NCBI GenBank assembly: GCA_003290165.1
Contig: QNQO01000457.1
Coordinates: 682,001 to 746,000, forward strand
Source of the DNA: Berberis thunbergii
Taxonomy: Eukaryota > Streptophyta > Magnoliopsida > Ranunculales > Berberidaceae
DNA length: 64,000 nucleotides
Direction of reading: 5' to 3'
Of the stretch, positions 12,197-23,354 are shown piece after piece. Under the pieces are notes generated by a model. It had not been told where the DNA came from, made no database searches, and saw only the letters and a program-made list of their open reading frames with translations. The position numbers and the translations under genes were made by a program. How positions within the stretch are numbered: the stretch's first letter is position 1; each line of letters starts with the position of its first letter.

Positions 12197-12562
12197 CCCA
12201 CTAATTTGGGTCATTATCATTAATTCAATCCCAAGGAAATGGAATGGGCTAGGTCACACGTGCGCGCGCATGGTAACAATGTGGCATTTTGATGGCGCAC
12301 GCCGCATAGTCGCTGAGACACTTTGATGACGCGTCCAGTTTTAGCCACGTGTCAGATGCATGTTTGTTAGGTTGCACACGGATGCACCGGATGAGATCAA
12401 ACGGTTAGATCTAATGTTACATACGGATGCATGGGATCAAGGGCGATCCAACATATGCATCTCATCACAGGGTGCGATCTGGGACGTCCATCTGATCGGT
12501 TAGGATGTAGTCAACCAGGAGAGGTGCGATCTGGAACGTCCATCTGATCCAACAAGGAAGGG

Positions 12563-13132
12563 TTGTGTCCCATGGTTGGATGGTCACCTCGGGCCTATAT
12601 AAAGCCCATTAATTTGGGTCATTATCATAAACTCAATTCCAAGCAATTTTATTCCAGAGAATTCAAGTCAAGTCCATATTCTTCAAACAATTCCAAAAAC
12701 TCCAAGGAATTGGAACAACTCCATTCCAGGGTTGTGCAAGTGTTCCAGGAATTCTCTTCCATCCTTCTTACTAGTATCAAGGGATTACCACATTCTGTAC
12801 AAGTGTGGCCAGTTCCTGATCTTGTGTCTTTGATCTGCCCGTCTTTCAAAGGGTCGTTCTTCGTCAAATACAGCCGCAGTTCGACAAACGGAGTTACCGT
12901 TGTATCTTGGAGGAAATTCGTCGGTAACCCCGTGTATTATCCAAGTGGTGGGGGCGAATTAAGCCTTAAAGAAAGAGACTATGTGCCTCGGTGCTCCATC
13001 TACATCATCCAACCAGTTGTACAGTTTAACTTCTACAGTAAAGTTGCCAACAAAAAGTGGAAGAATTTTTTTAAATCAAATCAAAATATATTTCTTCCAC
13101 CGTACACCAAGGGCAATGCAAGACTCATGTAG
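12563..13132 (+). CDS. unidentified 189-codon ORF downstream of the tandem promoter array
   Basis: I do not recognise this protein. The frame stays open for 570 bases. The N-terminal third is Ser/Asn-rich (YSSNNSKNSKELEQLHSR), the middle has hydrophobic beta-like stretches (VQVWPVPDLVSLICPSF, FVKYSR) and a YPSGGGEL turn, and the C-terminus is basic (KVANKKWKNFFKS). The only early ATG (12563) lies upstream of the TATA box at 12596, and no in-frame ATG follows until the last codon. A transcript from that TATA could therefore not use this start; the frame may be a later exon, a non-coding leader or a remnant. No homologous copy occurs elsewhere in the window. Confidence 0.3.
   Translation: MCPMVGWSPRAYIKPINLGHYHKLNSKQFYSREFKSSPYSSNNSKNSKELEQLHSRVVQVFQEFSSILLTSIKGLPHSVQVWPVPDLVSLICPSFKGSFFVKYSRSSTNGVTVVSWRKFVGNPVYYPSGGGELSLKERDYVPRCSIYIIQPVVQFNFYSKVANKKWKNFFKSNQNIFLPPYTKGNARLM
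12596..12604 (+). promoter_or_regulatory. TATA box, array copy 3
   Basis: TATATAAAG followed by CCCATTAATTTGGGTCATTA. It is the last copy and the only one followed by a long open frame. Confidence 0.55.
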
Positions 13133-13736
13133 TATCAATGAATGAAAACTCAACACAAGTTAATTCTCTAACCCCTTCTTTATATACAGATGGTAGGGAA
13201 TGAATGGTGGAATGAGTCTTAAATTTAGAATTGTTGTGTTGGTAATTCTAGGTTTAAAGAGGTAAAAAAAAAAAAAGAAGAAGGAATTTTTGATATTTTA
13301 TAAATTTTTATAATCTCAGGGTATAAATTGTAAATGAATTAACAAAGTAGGGTAGAAAGGTAGTTTTTTAAACTTTAGGGTAAGATTTGTAAATATCTCC
13401 GACTTTGAGGTACCATCAGTAAATAATTAATTTTCGTTTCTGTATTAAATTGGTATGAAAATACACTAAACTCGCAACACACTACCTGATTTTTTAATTA
13501 CATTCACCTTTTATGGTAGCTAGAACTGTGCCTTTCCATATTCAGAAGCACGTATCGTAGACTGTCCAACAGAGAAAATCACAATTAAAAAAAAATTAGA
13601 TAAGTTGAACCAATTTATTGACCTTATAGGGAGATTCACACATTGTTTCATCAATATTTTCAAACTTGCCGTAGATATTGCATTAAGAAACAAAGATTTA
13701 GTATGAGTTCCAAGGTGTTAAAGCAAGGCCTAAAAC
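13133..13736. other. spacer between the 189-codon ORF and element A
   Basis: AT-rich. No recognised gene or repeat. Its right edge holds the 5-bp target site CTTAC (13737-13741). Confidence 0.5.
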
Positions 13737-13741
13737 CTTAC

Positions 13742-14318
13742 TGATGCATCCAAATATGTCCTTGCTGATCGTGAGCTTGCAAAAATGAACAACAATTAGC
13801 CAGAGACCACCGTTGTGGTGGCCAAAGGAACTTCAATGCTTAAGTCAGGTAACGGTGCAATGAAGAATGAAGATTAGATGTAGTTAACAAAGTGTATCGG
13901 TAGATTCTTCTCCTTTGATAACCTTTATATAAGTGTTCCCTTCTCAACTATCCCTTCTATCGAGGGCGTGATGGAGAGAGGAGATCTCTCCCATAATCTT
14001 ACCTATGCATGAATGAATATCTTCGACACTTGGCTCCGTTCAGGATCCAATGTCTGAGTGGGTTAAAAGCTAATTTATGCGAGTGGGTCTTGGGCCATGA
14101 CAACTCAGAGACTCGTGTTCGGGCCTTATTGTCCCGGGCCAAGTCCCAAGACTCGTGCCTCTTAGGCTGGCGTGACTTGGGCTTGGGCGCTTGACTTACT
14201 AGCTGAACAATAGTTTATGAATGGGTCTGCTCGGGACTGCGTTGGGGCCTTTTTCGTGCTAGGGTTGACCCATGCCACGTGTACGGTTGTGATCATATAA
14301 CTGATTGATGTCTCATTA
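13742..14318 (-). repeat. element A, 3' LTR (left copy)
   Basis: 577 bp, paired with 22770-23349. On the minus strand it holds a TATA-like TTATATAAAGG at about 13922-13932. It shares the ACCACCGTTGTGGTGGCC hairpin with LTRs of the same family at 22770 and 33674. Confidence 0.88.
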
Positions 14319-14438
14319 GCTACTCCCCATATTTAGTAGGTCTATGCACTAGGCCACAAACTAACAGTGTGTGGGGGTTTGTGGTGTGCCATGGTGGCAT
14401 ATTATTGATGCCCTTTCGTCTCTTGTATGCGCCAAACC

Positions 14439-14446
14439 TATATAAG
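14439..14446 (+). promoter_or_regulatory. TATA box for the antisense gene of element A
   Basis: TATATAAG on the plus strand, 121 bases inside the left LTR. Elements B (24829) and C (34454) have TATAAAAA at the equivalent place, about 226 bases inside, each followed by a related plus-strand coding region. Confidence 0.55.
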
Positions 14447-15879
14447 CCTACTTTTGGGGAGTTTTTTTTACTTTTACCTTCTCATACTTTTTTCCCGTTA
14501 TCTGTATTTTACTTTTTTGGATTGATTGAGCTCGGTTTTTATTCAACCATGTTTGTGCAACTTAATTTCTCGCGAGAGCAGTACCAAGGCTGCCTAGACT
14601 TCTTTAGGGGTTACTGTTGTTCGGGGAGGACCTTGCTACCCTTTGCCAGCAATATTAAATCTTTAGTGATCTAGGATTGTCACTTCTCTCGAAAAGTGAC
14701 TCTCATTTTGTTCTGACGAATGGGCGCATCTTCCTGTATAAGGCCATGTTTAAGGTCGGCATTCGCTTTCCTATTCCTAGCGCCATCTGGCACTATTTTT
14801 CTTACTCGAACATTGCCTCAGCTTAGATAATGCCGAGTGGGCGGAGTATACTGATTGCTACTCTGATCAGGGAAAAGGATGTCAAGCTCCACCTGTCGAC
14901 GAAGTTGCTTCATTCCCTGACTTTTATTAAGATGAATAAGCATGACATCTTCACCATGTTGTTTGATTGGTAAGTTCGATGACCCGAAGGATTGGTAGTT
15001 GTACTACTTTTATGCTTCTGTGAAGCCTGACTAATTCACTTTCAAAGATTTGCAGGCCCTATCTGGCTTTGGGGACCTCCGTAAGTTCTTTTTGTTTTTT
15101 TATTTAGTATCTGTCATTGTCTTACTTATTCGTTGTTTCTGACTAGGGCTCGATGACCATGTCGACATTTATTCTGAAAATGAGAAGATGAGAGCTGACT
15201 TCCTCGATATGTCACCGATGCCTATCTTGGAGGTTATCCAACTTGATAATATTAGGTGGAGTGGCCCGTTCTCTGGCGAGAGTAATGGCGTAAGGGTGGC
15301 TCTGACTTTTCCTATAGGTTATTCTTCGAGCGTTGAAGTGCATGCACTTGGGTCTCAGAAAAGGAAGGTGTCAAAGATGCCTAGCCCGTCAAAGAAGAAA
15401 GTTCTGGAGGGATTTCTTTCTCCTCCCAGTCGCTCTAAGAGGCTCAAGTTGGGATCCACTCCCTCTCCTGCTGCTCCCCGAGCATGGAGTGGGATGTTGT
15501 GGACCGGACCATTGATGATGAGTCGTTGAAGGCACCGACTAATGCTGAATCGGGAACAAAATGACTTTCTTTGGAGGTCGCTATTCCTGGCATGTCTACC
15601 ATCAAGGAACAATCTGTTATTGAGAGCATTGTCTCTGATACTTCCATTGATATGGGACCTGGAGCATTGTCTGAGGCTCCTTCCACTGTTGCTAGTATGG
15701 TGAAGTAAGTTGCTGAGTCCTCACCTTCAAGAGGTGCGGGAGGAGAGAAGGGATTGGCTTCTGGCCTCGGGAAGTTCTTCGTACTAATATTGAGGTGGTT
15801 CTCATGCTCTGGTGGGTGCTCTCCTGAGTTTTAGTGAGCAATATACTTGGCATCAAGGGGTGGATCATAGGACTGATAC

Positions 15880-16824
15880 TGTGAGACCCTTGTGTGGGCG
15901 GACTTGAGGGTGAGGGTGAGGGTGAGGGTTGGAGCCCAATAGGCCCAACAGGCCCGTGGATCCCAAGAGGAGTTGGGCGAGCTACCAAGGGGAAACATAG
16001 TCCCACATCGCCTGGGTAGGGAAGGATGATGATCTTTATATGTGAAGGGTTATCTCCCCATTGTACAGAGGCCTGTGGAGCCCCAATAGGTGGGTGGAAG
16101 CAACAAATCCTTGAGGTGAGGGAGGTGCGAAATGCTGCCCAATAGGCCAAAGAGGACAATATCTGGATGAGTAGGGCCAGAGAGGGCCCAGTGTCCGCTG
16201 TGCATACTCTGAAAGAGGCCTTTTAAAGCCGTGAGGGCCGGATGGTAGCCCAAAGCGGACAGTATCTGTACAGTGCGGGAGGCGGGTCGTCACAGTTTGG
16301 TATCAGAGCCTGACCCAGCCGGAAGTGTGCCACGTGGAGGTGGGCCCTCGGGCAACGTGGACGTTGTGCCTGTGTGGCCAACGAGGACGTTGGGCCTTAA
16401 GGGGGGTGGACTGTGAGACCCTTGTGTGGGCGGACTTGAGGGTGAGGGTGAGGGTGAGGGTTGGAGCCCAATAGGCCCAACAGGCCCGTGGATCCCAAGA
16501 GGAGTTGGGCGAGCTACCAAGGGGAAACATAGTCCACATCGCCTGGGTAGGGAAGGATGGTGATCTTTATATGTGAAGGGTTATCTCCCCATTGTACAGA
16601 GGCCTGTGGAGCCCCAGTAGGTGGGTGGAAGCAACAAATCCTTGAGGTGAGGGAGGTGCGAAATGCTGCCCAATAGGCCAAAGAGGACAATATCTGGATG
16701 AGTAGGGCCAGAGAGGGCCAGTGTCCGCTGTGCATACTCTGAAAGAGGCCTTTTAAAGCCGTGAGGGCCGGATGGTAGCCCAAAGCGGACAGTATCTGTA
16801 CAGTGCGGGAGGCGGGTCGTCACA
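15880..16824 (+). mobile_element. TRIM-2, long-LTR form
   Basis: LTRs 15880-16294 (415 bp) and 16412-16824 (413 bp) flank a 117-bp internal region, with TSD GATAC (15875-15879 and 16825-16829). The primer site and purine tract are the same as in TRIM-1. Each LTR has about 147 extra bases, between GTACAGAGGCC and TTTTAAAGCC, that both LTRs of TRIM-1 lack. It inserted into the antisense gene of element A, so it is younger than A. Confidence 0.95.
16298..16309 (+). promoter_or_regulatory. primer-binding site of TRIM-2 (initiator tRNA-Met)
   Basis: TGGTATCAGAGC three bases after the first LTR, as in TRIM-1. Confidence 0.93.
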
Positions 16825-18289
16825 GATACCGTCAGCCTGATGAAGAAAAATTTCTCTCGGTTGGTTGACCAATTTTCGTTGGATAAGGTGGCTCTGGAAC
16901 ACACCTCAATCGTGGGCAACAACTTTTGATGTTGGTAAGTTGACAACTCAGTTGATTCTTTACTTGGTCTTTCATCATGCTTTATTATTTATAACCTTGC
17001 GTTGTTTTCGAATCAGGGGATGACTCACCTAACACATGCTGGTATGGCACGTACTAAGGTGGAGTCTGTACGGGACAACCTCAAAGTTCATGGATAAGGA
17101 TGCACAACTCTTTGATTCCCTTAGCAATGCAGACTCATTCATCGAGTGGTTGACTGTCAGGTTGATCTGGAAGTTCACCTGGCTGAAACCCATAGGGGTC
17201 TGAACAGTGCCTTGGCTGCCCAGTCGTCCTTAGAATCTTAGATGAAATGGGTCCAAGGGCGTATGAATAAAACCCAAGTTGCTTGAGCCAAGTTGTTGCA
17301 TGAAGTGGAATACGTCCAGGAATGTTGGAACAGAGCGATAGATGAGTGGGTTGCATTTGATGAGTGCTTGTCGAATGTCATGAAGTCTGCTACTGACTCC
17401 CAGAGTGCTTTGGACATCGAGCGCGCTGAGGCAGTTCACTTAAAGGGGCTTCATGAGGCCTTTCAGGCACAACTTTTTGCACTCACCCAAGAGGTTGACT
17501 CCTAGCGTGCACGTCTTGACTAGGTGGCCCGTAAGTTGACAAACTCTGAAGAGTCTGACCAAGGCAGTTGGGGAACTGGATAGCTCGAAGGCACAGTAGG
17601 ATGCTAGAGAGAAACTACTTCTCTAGGCTGCCGATAATGCTCAGACCTGTGAGGTTGTTGTTGAGAGGCTGGATCTATTGGATTATATCGAGTAGCACCG
17701 GAGGGTTGGGATCTTTCGCTTACAAGCTTGTTGCTTACGCTTAGTTCGAGGAGGCAGATGACTCTTCATTTGGTCCGCGAGGTGGCCCTGAAGACAGTTC
17801 GGGTGCCGTGGAGATGGCTGCTAACCTTGATGTTCTAGAGCCTACTTCGAACAAACTTGTTTTTTACTCTGTTTCTGAAGTTGATGTTTCTGACTCTACT
17901 CCCACTTCATGAGTGGTTTCTTGTACTAATGAAATTCATTAATAAGAAAGTTTTCCTTTTCCTTTTCGTTTGTGTTGTCGTTGTCGTAGTTTCCATTTCC
18001 AATTCTTACATAGATTAGGCTGAGTAGAAGAGTGTCCATCCCCACCTAAAGTAGCATTTTTATTTTGATTGGAGCCTTTTCTTGGCTTGTCCGGGCTCAT
18101 ATTCTGACAACAGTAATAACTTAATCTTATGTGAGAGTTAAGCTGTAGGGTAGTCACATTTGTTTGTTTGGGTCATGTTCCCTTAGTGACGCGATTACCG
18201 ATCCTTTAGTAGTTGAGCTTGTGTAGAAACTATCTTTGCATTGAAGACTAGACTTCCTTGATGATTTCTGAACCTGTATAGTAGCTAGG

Positions 18290-19070
18290 TTGCTTAAGAA
18301 ACCATTTCTTGCCGGAATGGATTCGGTACCATATACCTACAGTCATGAGGAGAACTTTGAGTTGAAAGGGAGTTTTGTTTGCCTTTCTAGGTTGGACTTC
18401 CATAGTAAACCACACTTCTGAACAAGAGTTAGGTTGTTGAGGAGTCATCTTTGTCCGAACAGGCTAGACTCCTGTACTTATCTGGCTCAATCCTTCAGAG
18501 GATTTGAGCTGGGAAGAAGTCATCTCCGCCCGTCCGAGTTATACTTCATAATAGACCCCAATCCTAAAAAGGAGTTGGGTTGTTGATGAACCATATCTGC
18601 TCGAACGAACTAGATTTTTGTACTAATCTGTCTTAAACCTTGAGAGGACTTGAGCTGAGAAGAAGTCATTTCCACCCGTCCGGGCTAGACTTCATAATAG
18701 ACCCCAATCCTGAATAGGAGTTGGGTTGTTTAGGAATCATTTTTGCCTGAACGGGCTAGATTCCTTTACTCATCTGGCTCAATCTGTGATAGGACTTGAG
18801 CTGGGAAAAAGTCATTTCCGCTCATCCGGGGTTAGACTTCATAATAGACCCCAATCCTGAACAGGAGTTGGGTTGTTGAGGAATCATCTTTGCCGAAACG
18901 GGCTAGATTCTTGTACCCATTTAGCTCAGTCCTTGATAAGACTTGAGCTGGGAAGAAATCATCTCTGCCCATCCGGGCTAGACTTTCTAGTAAACCACAA
19001 TCCTACACAGGGTTTGGGTTGTTGAGGAATCATTTTTTACTGAGCGGGCTAGATTTCTGTTAAGTGTACA
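18290..19070. repeat. tandem array with a 146-bp unit inside element A
   Basis: The motif CTAGA with flanking GGGCTAGATTCCTGTACT-like DNA recurs at about 18464, 18610, 18756, 18903 and 19049, a spacing of 146-147 bases. Units also share GACCCCAATCCTGAACAGG and GACTTGAGCTGGGAAGAAGT. It lies in the untranslated part of the Tat-like element, on the pol-distal side. Confidence 0.88.
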
Positions 19071-19079
19071 AGGTCACTT

Positions 19080-20000
19080 ATTGGGTGAGTTTCTAGTATC
19101 CTGAACAAGATTAGATAAGGCCTCTATGTGCCATTTTGGTCCATCAGATTATATTATTCTGGTGTGGTGAGTCGTCAACAAATTGACTCGGTCTGCCTCG
19201 TGGTACCGTGGTTCCTTAAGCAGACTAGGCCACTTAGTGGTAAGCTGTCATTGTCCTCATTAGTACTAGGCTTGATCATTGTGCGCCATTTTGATCCCCA
19301 GAAATGGACATGCCTTTTGTTTAAAACTGTGAGCTATTCGTGGATCGAGCTTGACCCACTGTATCGTTCCTCGGTTCTTTAGCCGGACTAGGTCACTTAT
19401 GAGGCCGCTGTGCGCCATTTTGGTCCCTATGATACGATTAGTTTTTAGTGTAGTGAGTTGTCTGTGGATTGGGCTCGGCTCGCTTGCAGCGAATGGTTCG
19501 TGGACTGAGTTCTATCCGCTTGCGGCGAACGACCGGTGAACTAAGTTCTGTCTGCAGATGTTTTTTGTGGTTCTTGAGGTGGACTAGGTCACTTGTGTGA
19601 CAAGATGTCATCATCCTGAATAGGATTAGGCTCGGCTGTTGTGTGTCATATCGGTCCTCGTGTTTGGACCAAGCTTGTTTTAGCGGTGAGCTGTGTTTGG
19701 ACAGGGGTCCATCCGCTTTGCGATTCCTTGGTTCCTAGGGAGGATTAGGCTACTTTTGTGACAAACTTTCATTGCCCTTAATTGGGCTAGGCTCGGTCGT
19801 TGTGTGCCATTTTGGTCCCCGTGATCGAACTATGCCTTTCGGGACGGTCAGCTGTTCATGGACTGGTCTTGAACTGCCGTGTGTTACCCCAGTTCCTTTA
19901 GGCAGACTAGGCCACTTTGGCGACGAGCTTTCGTCGCCCTTAATAGGACTAGGCCTGGCTACTTTGCGCCATTTTGGTCCCCGTGGTAGGACATGGTCTT
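19080..20000. repeat. second tandem array, about 160-bp irregular unit
   Basis: TGCGCCATTTTGGTCC or variants recur near 19131, 19286, 19415, 19646, 19807 and 19969, with units of about 130-230 bases. Shared blocks include GGACTAGGCCACTT and GTGAGCTGTTCGTGGA-like DNA. It abuts the 146-bp array but is unrelated in sequence. Confidence 0.8.
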
Positions 20001-20299
20001 CCTCTGTAGAAGAAGTTGAATGTGAAATGGAGTCGTTTTTAAAAGCGATCACCGTTATTGATAGTTCTTACAATTTTTTACATGTTACTCTCTCCACTTA
20101 GGCTTTCTTATCAGTAAGCCCTTGGCTTGTTGGTTCCTTTTTAGGAGCGACTTGAGCCATCGTGGTTACTTACCTGATAGCTTCATTGCAACGTAATGAC
20201 ATTCCTAGGGGGAAGATTGATCTCCCTTGATAGTCTATATTTCTCTGTTCATAGGAAATTTGAGGCACTGGTGTCGTGTGGAGACCATTGCTACCATCT

Positions 20300-20560
20300 G
20301 GTGAAGCCAAGGACTTCCCAAAATCATATTATACGTGGAGGTGGCACCTACCACGATGAGCCCCATTATTAAGAGCTTAACTGGTTCTCTGCACCCATGG
20401 GTAGTTTGATGCTCCCGACTGAGTAACTTCGAGCGCCGCTTAAGCCAACCATTACCTGGTTCTCCGATTTCAACTCTTCATCTCTCAGCCACATCCTGCG
20501 AAATGCTTCCAAGGGTAGGATGTTGGTTGAGCTCCCCATGTCAACCACCGATCTTTTCAC
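20300..20560 (-). pseudogene. element A aspartic protease region
   Basis: Minus-strand translation contains VVDMGSSTNILPLEAFRRM followed by LSGARSYSVGSIKLP. The D-x-G-S-S-x-N-I-L pattern is the catalytic loop of Ty3/gypsy Tat-type proteases. Downstream, where RT should follow, the sequence passes straight into the tandem arrays. The frame is open only in part, so it is a remnant. Confidence 0.75.
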
Positions 20561-22769
20561 GCCCCATTTTGATATTGCGACCGTGATAACTAGGGCATCA
20601 TTATACAGGGATAGACCCCTTGCATATTTCGCTCAATGAACGCCAGGTCCGGAATTGGGTGCTCTACTCGTGCATGTTGGACTGGGTGGTCTTTGCGGTG
20701 GGAACATGTCTGTAGTTCTCGAATTGCACGCTTCTTGACCAGCTAGATTTATCCAATCCATTGTGTGTGTTGTGCAACACGTAGATGACTTCTGTTGTCT
20801 TTTCATTGGCCTCTTGTGTCATTTCTTCCTTCTCCTTTTCTTGAGGTTGTTTCTCGTCTAAATTCACAAACTCTAGAAGTCTACCCTTCGAACCCAACAC
20901 TCCATCACCTTCTAGAAACTCTGACAGTCCTGAGTGATGTGACCATGGTCTTTGTGATATGCACAATTCTTGCTCATATCAGGCCTTTTGAAGGATTGCT
21001 TTTGAGCGTTGGGGGCCATTTGATGTCATCCCAGCTCTTCATGCAGACGTAGTTGTTAACCCTTTGCATTGTCAGATCCAATTTTTTGTCATTTTTCCTC
21101 ATCTTCGACCCACTTTCCTTTTCTCACCTCTTTTTCCCTCATTTATCCCAAGCCCTAGTGGCCTACTTGGCTTCATTCTCGCCTCCTTTCTTGGCTTCCA
21201 ACATTTCTTCGAGGATGCACACTTTTCAGTAAGTCCACAATATCCCTTAGAGGTTTCAGGGTGAGGAAGTTGTAGAACTTGCTTCCTCAAAGGCCAGAAG
21301 TGAAATCATTGACCCACGTATAGTCACTGCAACCGTTGATCAAAATCAGCTCGTCATTAAAACAAGTGACATACTTTCTGAGGGTCTCGTTCTACTTCTG
21401 CTTGAGACTCAGCCGGTAGTAAGGCCCTTTCCTGATTCTTTGGCTCCCGACGAACTTGATGATGAATGCCTTCGCAGAACTTGGAATGAATCTATAGATA
21501 TCGGCCAGTGTTCAAAAAAATGCTAGGCAGTGGGCAGGCAGCGAGCAGGTGCCTAACGCCCAAGGGCCTAGGCGGTCTTAGGTTTTGTATTATAACTTTA
21601 ATAATTTACAAAAGTTAAGCATAATACCTTATCAATCACATCTAATTTAATGCCAAGATACATATGCAAAATTTAAAAACATGAAAAATTAACAATCATG
21701 AACAAAATTTATTAAAACTCAAATGACTAAAGTCGGTCATGATGGGTACTTTATACAAAGTTTAATTTGTAGACAAATATCCAAACCTACTCTTTTATTT
21801 TTCTTCAAATTGTATGAATAACCTCAGTCATGTTTGATAAAATCTACATTACTAAAATTGGTACCGACAGATCCTTTGAGAATTCCATTAATTAATCATT
21901 CTTTGTTACATTTAGACATATACTGAATAAAAAAACAATTAAATTGTTTATTTCCAAAAAAGAGGAAAGAAAAATAAAATAAGAACACAATCAACCTTAT
22001 TTAAAAAATAAAAAAAATTCGCCCAGATCGTCTAGACCCCACCTAGGCTGCCCAGACCCCGTCTAGACTGCCCAGACCCACCTAAACTTCCCAGAACCAA
22101 CCCAATCATTAATCTGGACATTTTTCTAATGCCTAGGCCAGTTTTTAGAACACTGATCTCGGCTAGAGACTATGAAACCAGGCCAGCGTAGCTTTCTTCA
22201 GGCTAGTAGGAAAATTTCTACACAAGATGGTTTCTGAACTTTGTTTCAGCACCATTACTTGATGGTAATGACACAGATGATCTGACGAATCTGATGTTCT
22301 ATCATAGAATTCGAGCTTCGGAGCGAAAATTTTCTTTGGTAGGGGGCATTCATGATTTCCTCCAAGAATGAAAGGACAGTGAGGTCGTACGGGACGTTCG
22401 TATTGGTTGCCCTCAGTTAGAGCGAGTTTCTGGCTGTGGTCAGGTCTTAAAGGCTGTTGTCAATCCTGGGTGAGTGTTTCAACCACCCATGCTAAATGAT
22501 CCATGTGGAGCAGAATTTAGTCTATGTTGGGGTCAATCGTGGTTGTCTTAGTGGCTGGGTCGTGCGACTATTATGCTCCCTCGATTGGATCGTTTTGGCA
22601 CAGTGGCTAGGCTTCCCTGGTCGGAAGGTTGTCTGGCTCGACATTGTTGTTGAATGCTCGAGATTTAGTGCTAGTTACTATGCCTCGATGCTCTGTTTAA
22701 CTAGAAATTTTTTATTTATATGTTCGTTTCAAGGAAAGCTTGTCGTTCTCCCCAAGGATGGCGCCAAAC
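20561..22769 (-). pseudogene. element A gag region, split by a hAT-type element
   Basis: The minus strand around 20930-21000 translates to CAYHKDHGHITQDC, a CCHC-type knuckle of Tat-like gag. After a frameshift it continues EFLEGDGVLGSKGRLLEFVN and an acidic Lys/Glu-rich linker (20664-20966). Upstream gag (21100-21500 and 22160-22760) is basic and heavily degraded. The hAT-type insertion at 21506-22155 interrupts it. Gag would package the element RNA; this copy cannot make a full protein. Confidence 0.65.
21506..22155. mobile_element. hAT-type non-autonomous element with CCTAGGCGG ends, copy 1
   Basis: 650 bp beginning CAGTGTTC and ending GAACACTG. The TSD is ATATCGGC / ATCTCGGC (8 bp, one mismatch; 21498-21505 and 22156-22163). 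The ends carry CCTAGGCGG-type motifs in opposite orientations, and the centre is AT-rich. There is no coding capacity. A second copy lies at 57648-58369. Confidence 0.88.
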
Positions 22770-23349
22770 TGATGCATCCAAATATATCCTTGTTGATCTC
22801 GAGCATGCAAAAATGAACAGGGGTTAGCCAGGGACCACTGTTGTGGTGGCCGAAGACACTTCGATGATTAAGTTAGGTAACAATGCAAGGAAGAATGAAG
22901 ACTAGATGTAATTAGCAAAGTTTATGCGTATCTTTTTTCTTCCCTTTGATCACCTTTTATAGTGAGTGGTCCCTCTTCAATTGTCCCTGCCAATGAGGGT
23001 GTGATGGAGGGATAAGATCTCACCCAGATTTTACTCGTGCATGACTGAGTTTTTTGGTAATGGCTCTGTTTAGGATCCAATGCTTGATTGGGTTAAGAAC
23101 TGATTTGTGCGAATGAGTCTCAAGCCTATGACAACTCAAAGACTCGTGTTCGGGTCTTATTGTCCTGGGTCAAGACCCAAGACCTGTTCCTCTTAGGCTG
23201 GTGTGACTTGGGCTTGGGCACCTGATTTGCTGGCTGAATTGTAGTTTATGAATGAGTCTGCTCGGGACCGTGTTGGGGCCTTTCTCGTGCTAGGGTTGAC
23301 CCATGCCTCCTGTACGATTGTGCTCGTATAACTGATTGATGTCTCATCA
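22770..23349 (-). repeat. element A, 5' LTR (right copy)
   Basis: 580 bp, homologous over its length to 13742-14318. The minus-strand TATA-like box CTATAAAAGGTG (22951-22962) is the likely promoter of the gag transcript. Confidence 0.88.
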
Positions 23350-23354
23350 CTTAC

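Larger units (their letters stand above)
11118..12610. repeat. complex tandem array, about 290-300 bp higher-order unit
   Basis: Motifs GGTGCGATCTGGAGCGTCC recur at about 11243, 11531, 11832, 12127 and 12523 (the last with one change). Each unit also holds GGGACGTCCATCTGATCGG, ACCAGGAGAGG and a GGGCTAGGTCACAC block, and later units add a CACGTGTCA segment with AGATCYAACGGTTAGATCT-like DNA. Units near 11396 and 11684 are shorter variants. Three units end in TATATAAAGCCC. The short frames across it are translations of the repeat and not genes. Confidence 0.85.
14549..17911 (+). pseudogene. antisense gene of element A (PF04195-like, with introns), broken
   Basis: This plus-strand coding region runs opposite to gag. 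The part around 14740-14970 translates to MFKVGIRFPIPSAIWHYFSY, then a Gln/Pro-Ser-Gly-Arg segment and KMNKHDIFTMLFDW; this pattern resembles 'putative gypsy type transposon' (PF04195), assigned from memory. A basic Pro/Ser/Lys stretch (KRKVSKMPSPSKKK) follows near 15360. After the TRIM insertion (15880-16824) come coiled-coil-like residues (17293-17505) and an acidic tail ending near 17911. Two good GT-AG introns are visible, about 15079-15147 (ends CTGACTAG) and about 16934-17016 (ends GAATCAG). Several stops and frameshifts show decay. Element C carries a homologue at 34551-36710. The function is unknown. Confidence 0.6.
13742..23349 (-). mobile_element. element A: Tat-like Ty3/gypsy retrotransposon lacking RT and integrase
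   Basis: LTRs at 13742-14318 and 22770-23349 begin TGATGCATCC, end CTCATTA or CTCATCA, and have a 5-bp TSD CTTAC (13737-13741 and 23350-23354). Orientation is minus: a purine tract (GGGGAGTAGC on the minus strand) abuts the left LTR, and a primer-like TTTGGCGCCATCC abuts the right LTR. Reading from the right there are gag, protease, two tandem-repeat arrays, then a gene on the opposite strand. There is no RT, RNase H or integrase, so it would have needed help to move. Nested insertions: a TRIM at 15880-16824 and a hAT-type element at 21506-22155. Confidence 0.88.

Noticed and set aside
13742..14318. Element A first read as a plus-strand retrotransposon
   Set aside because: No purine tract precedes the right LTR on the plus strand. 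The purine tract, primer site, gag and protease all point to the minus strand.
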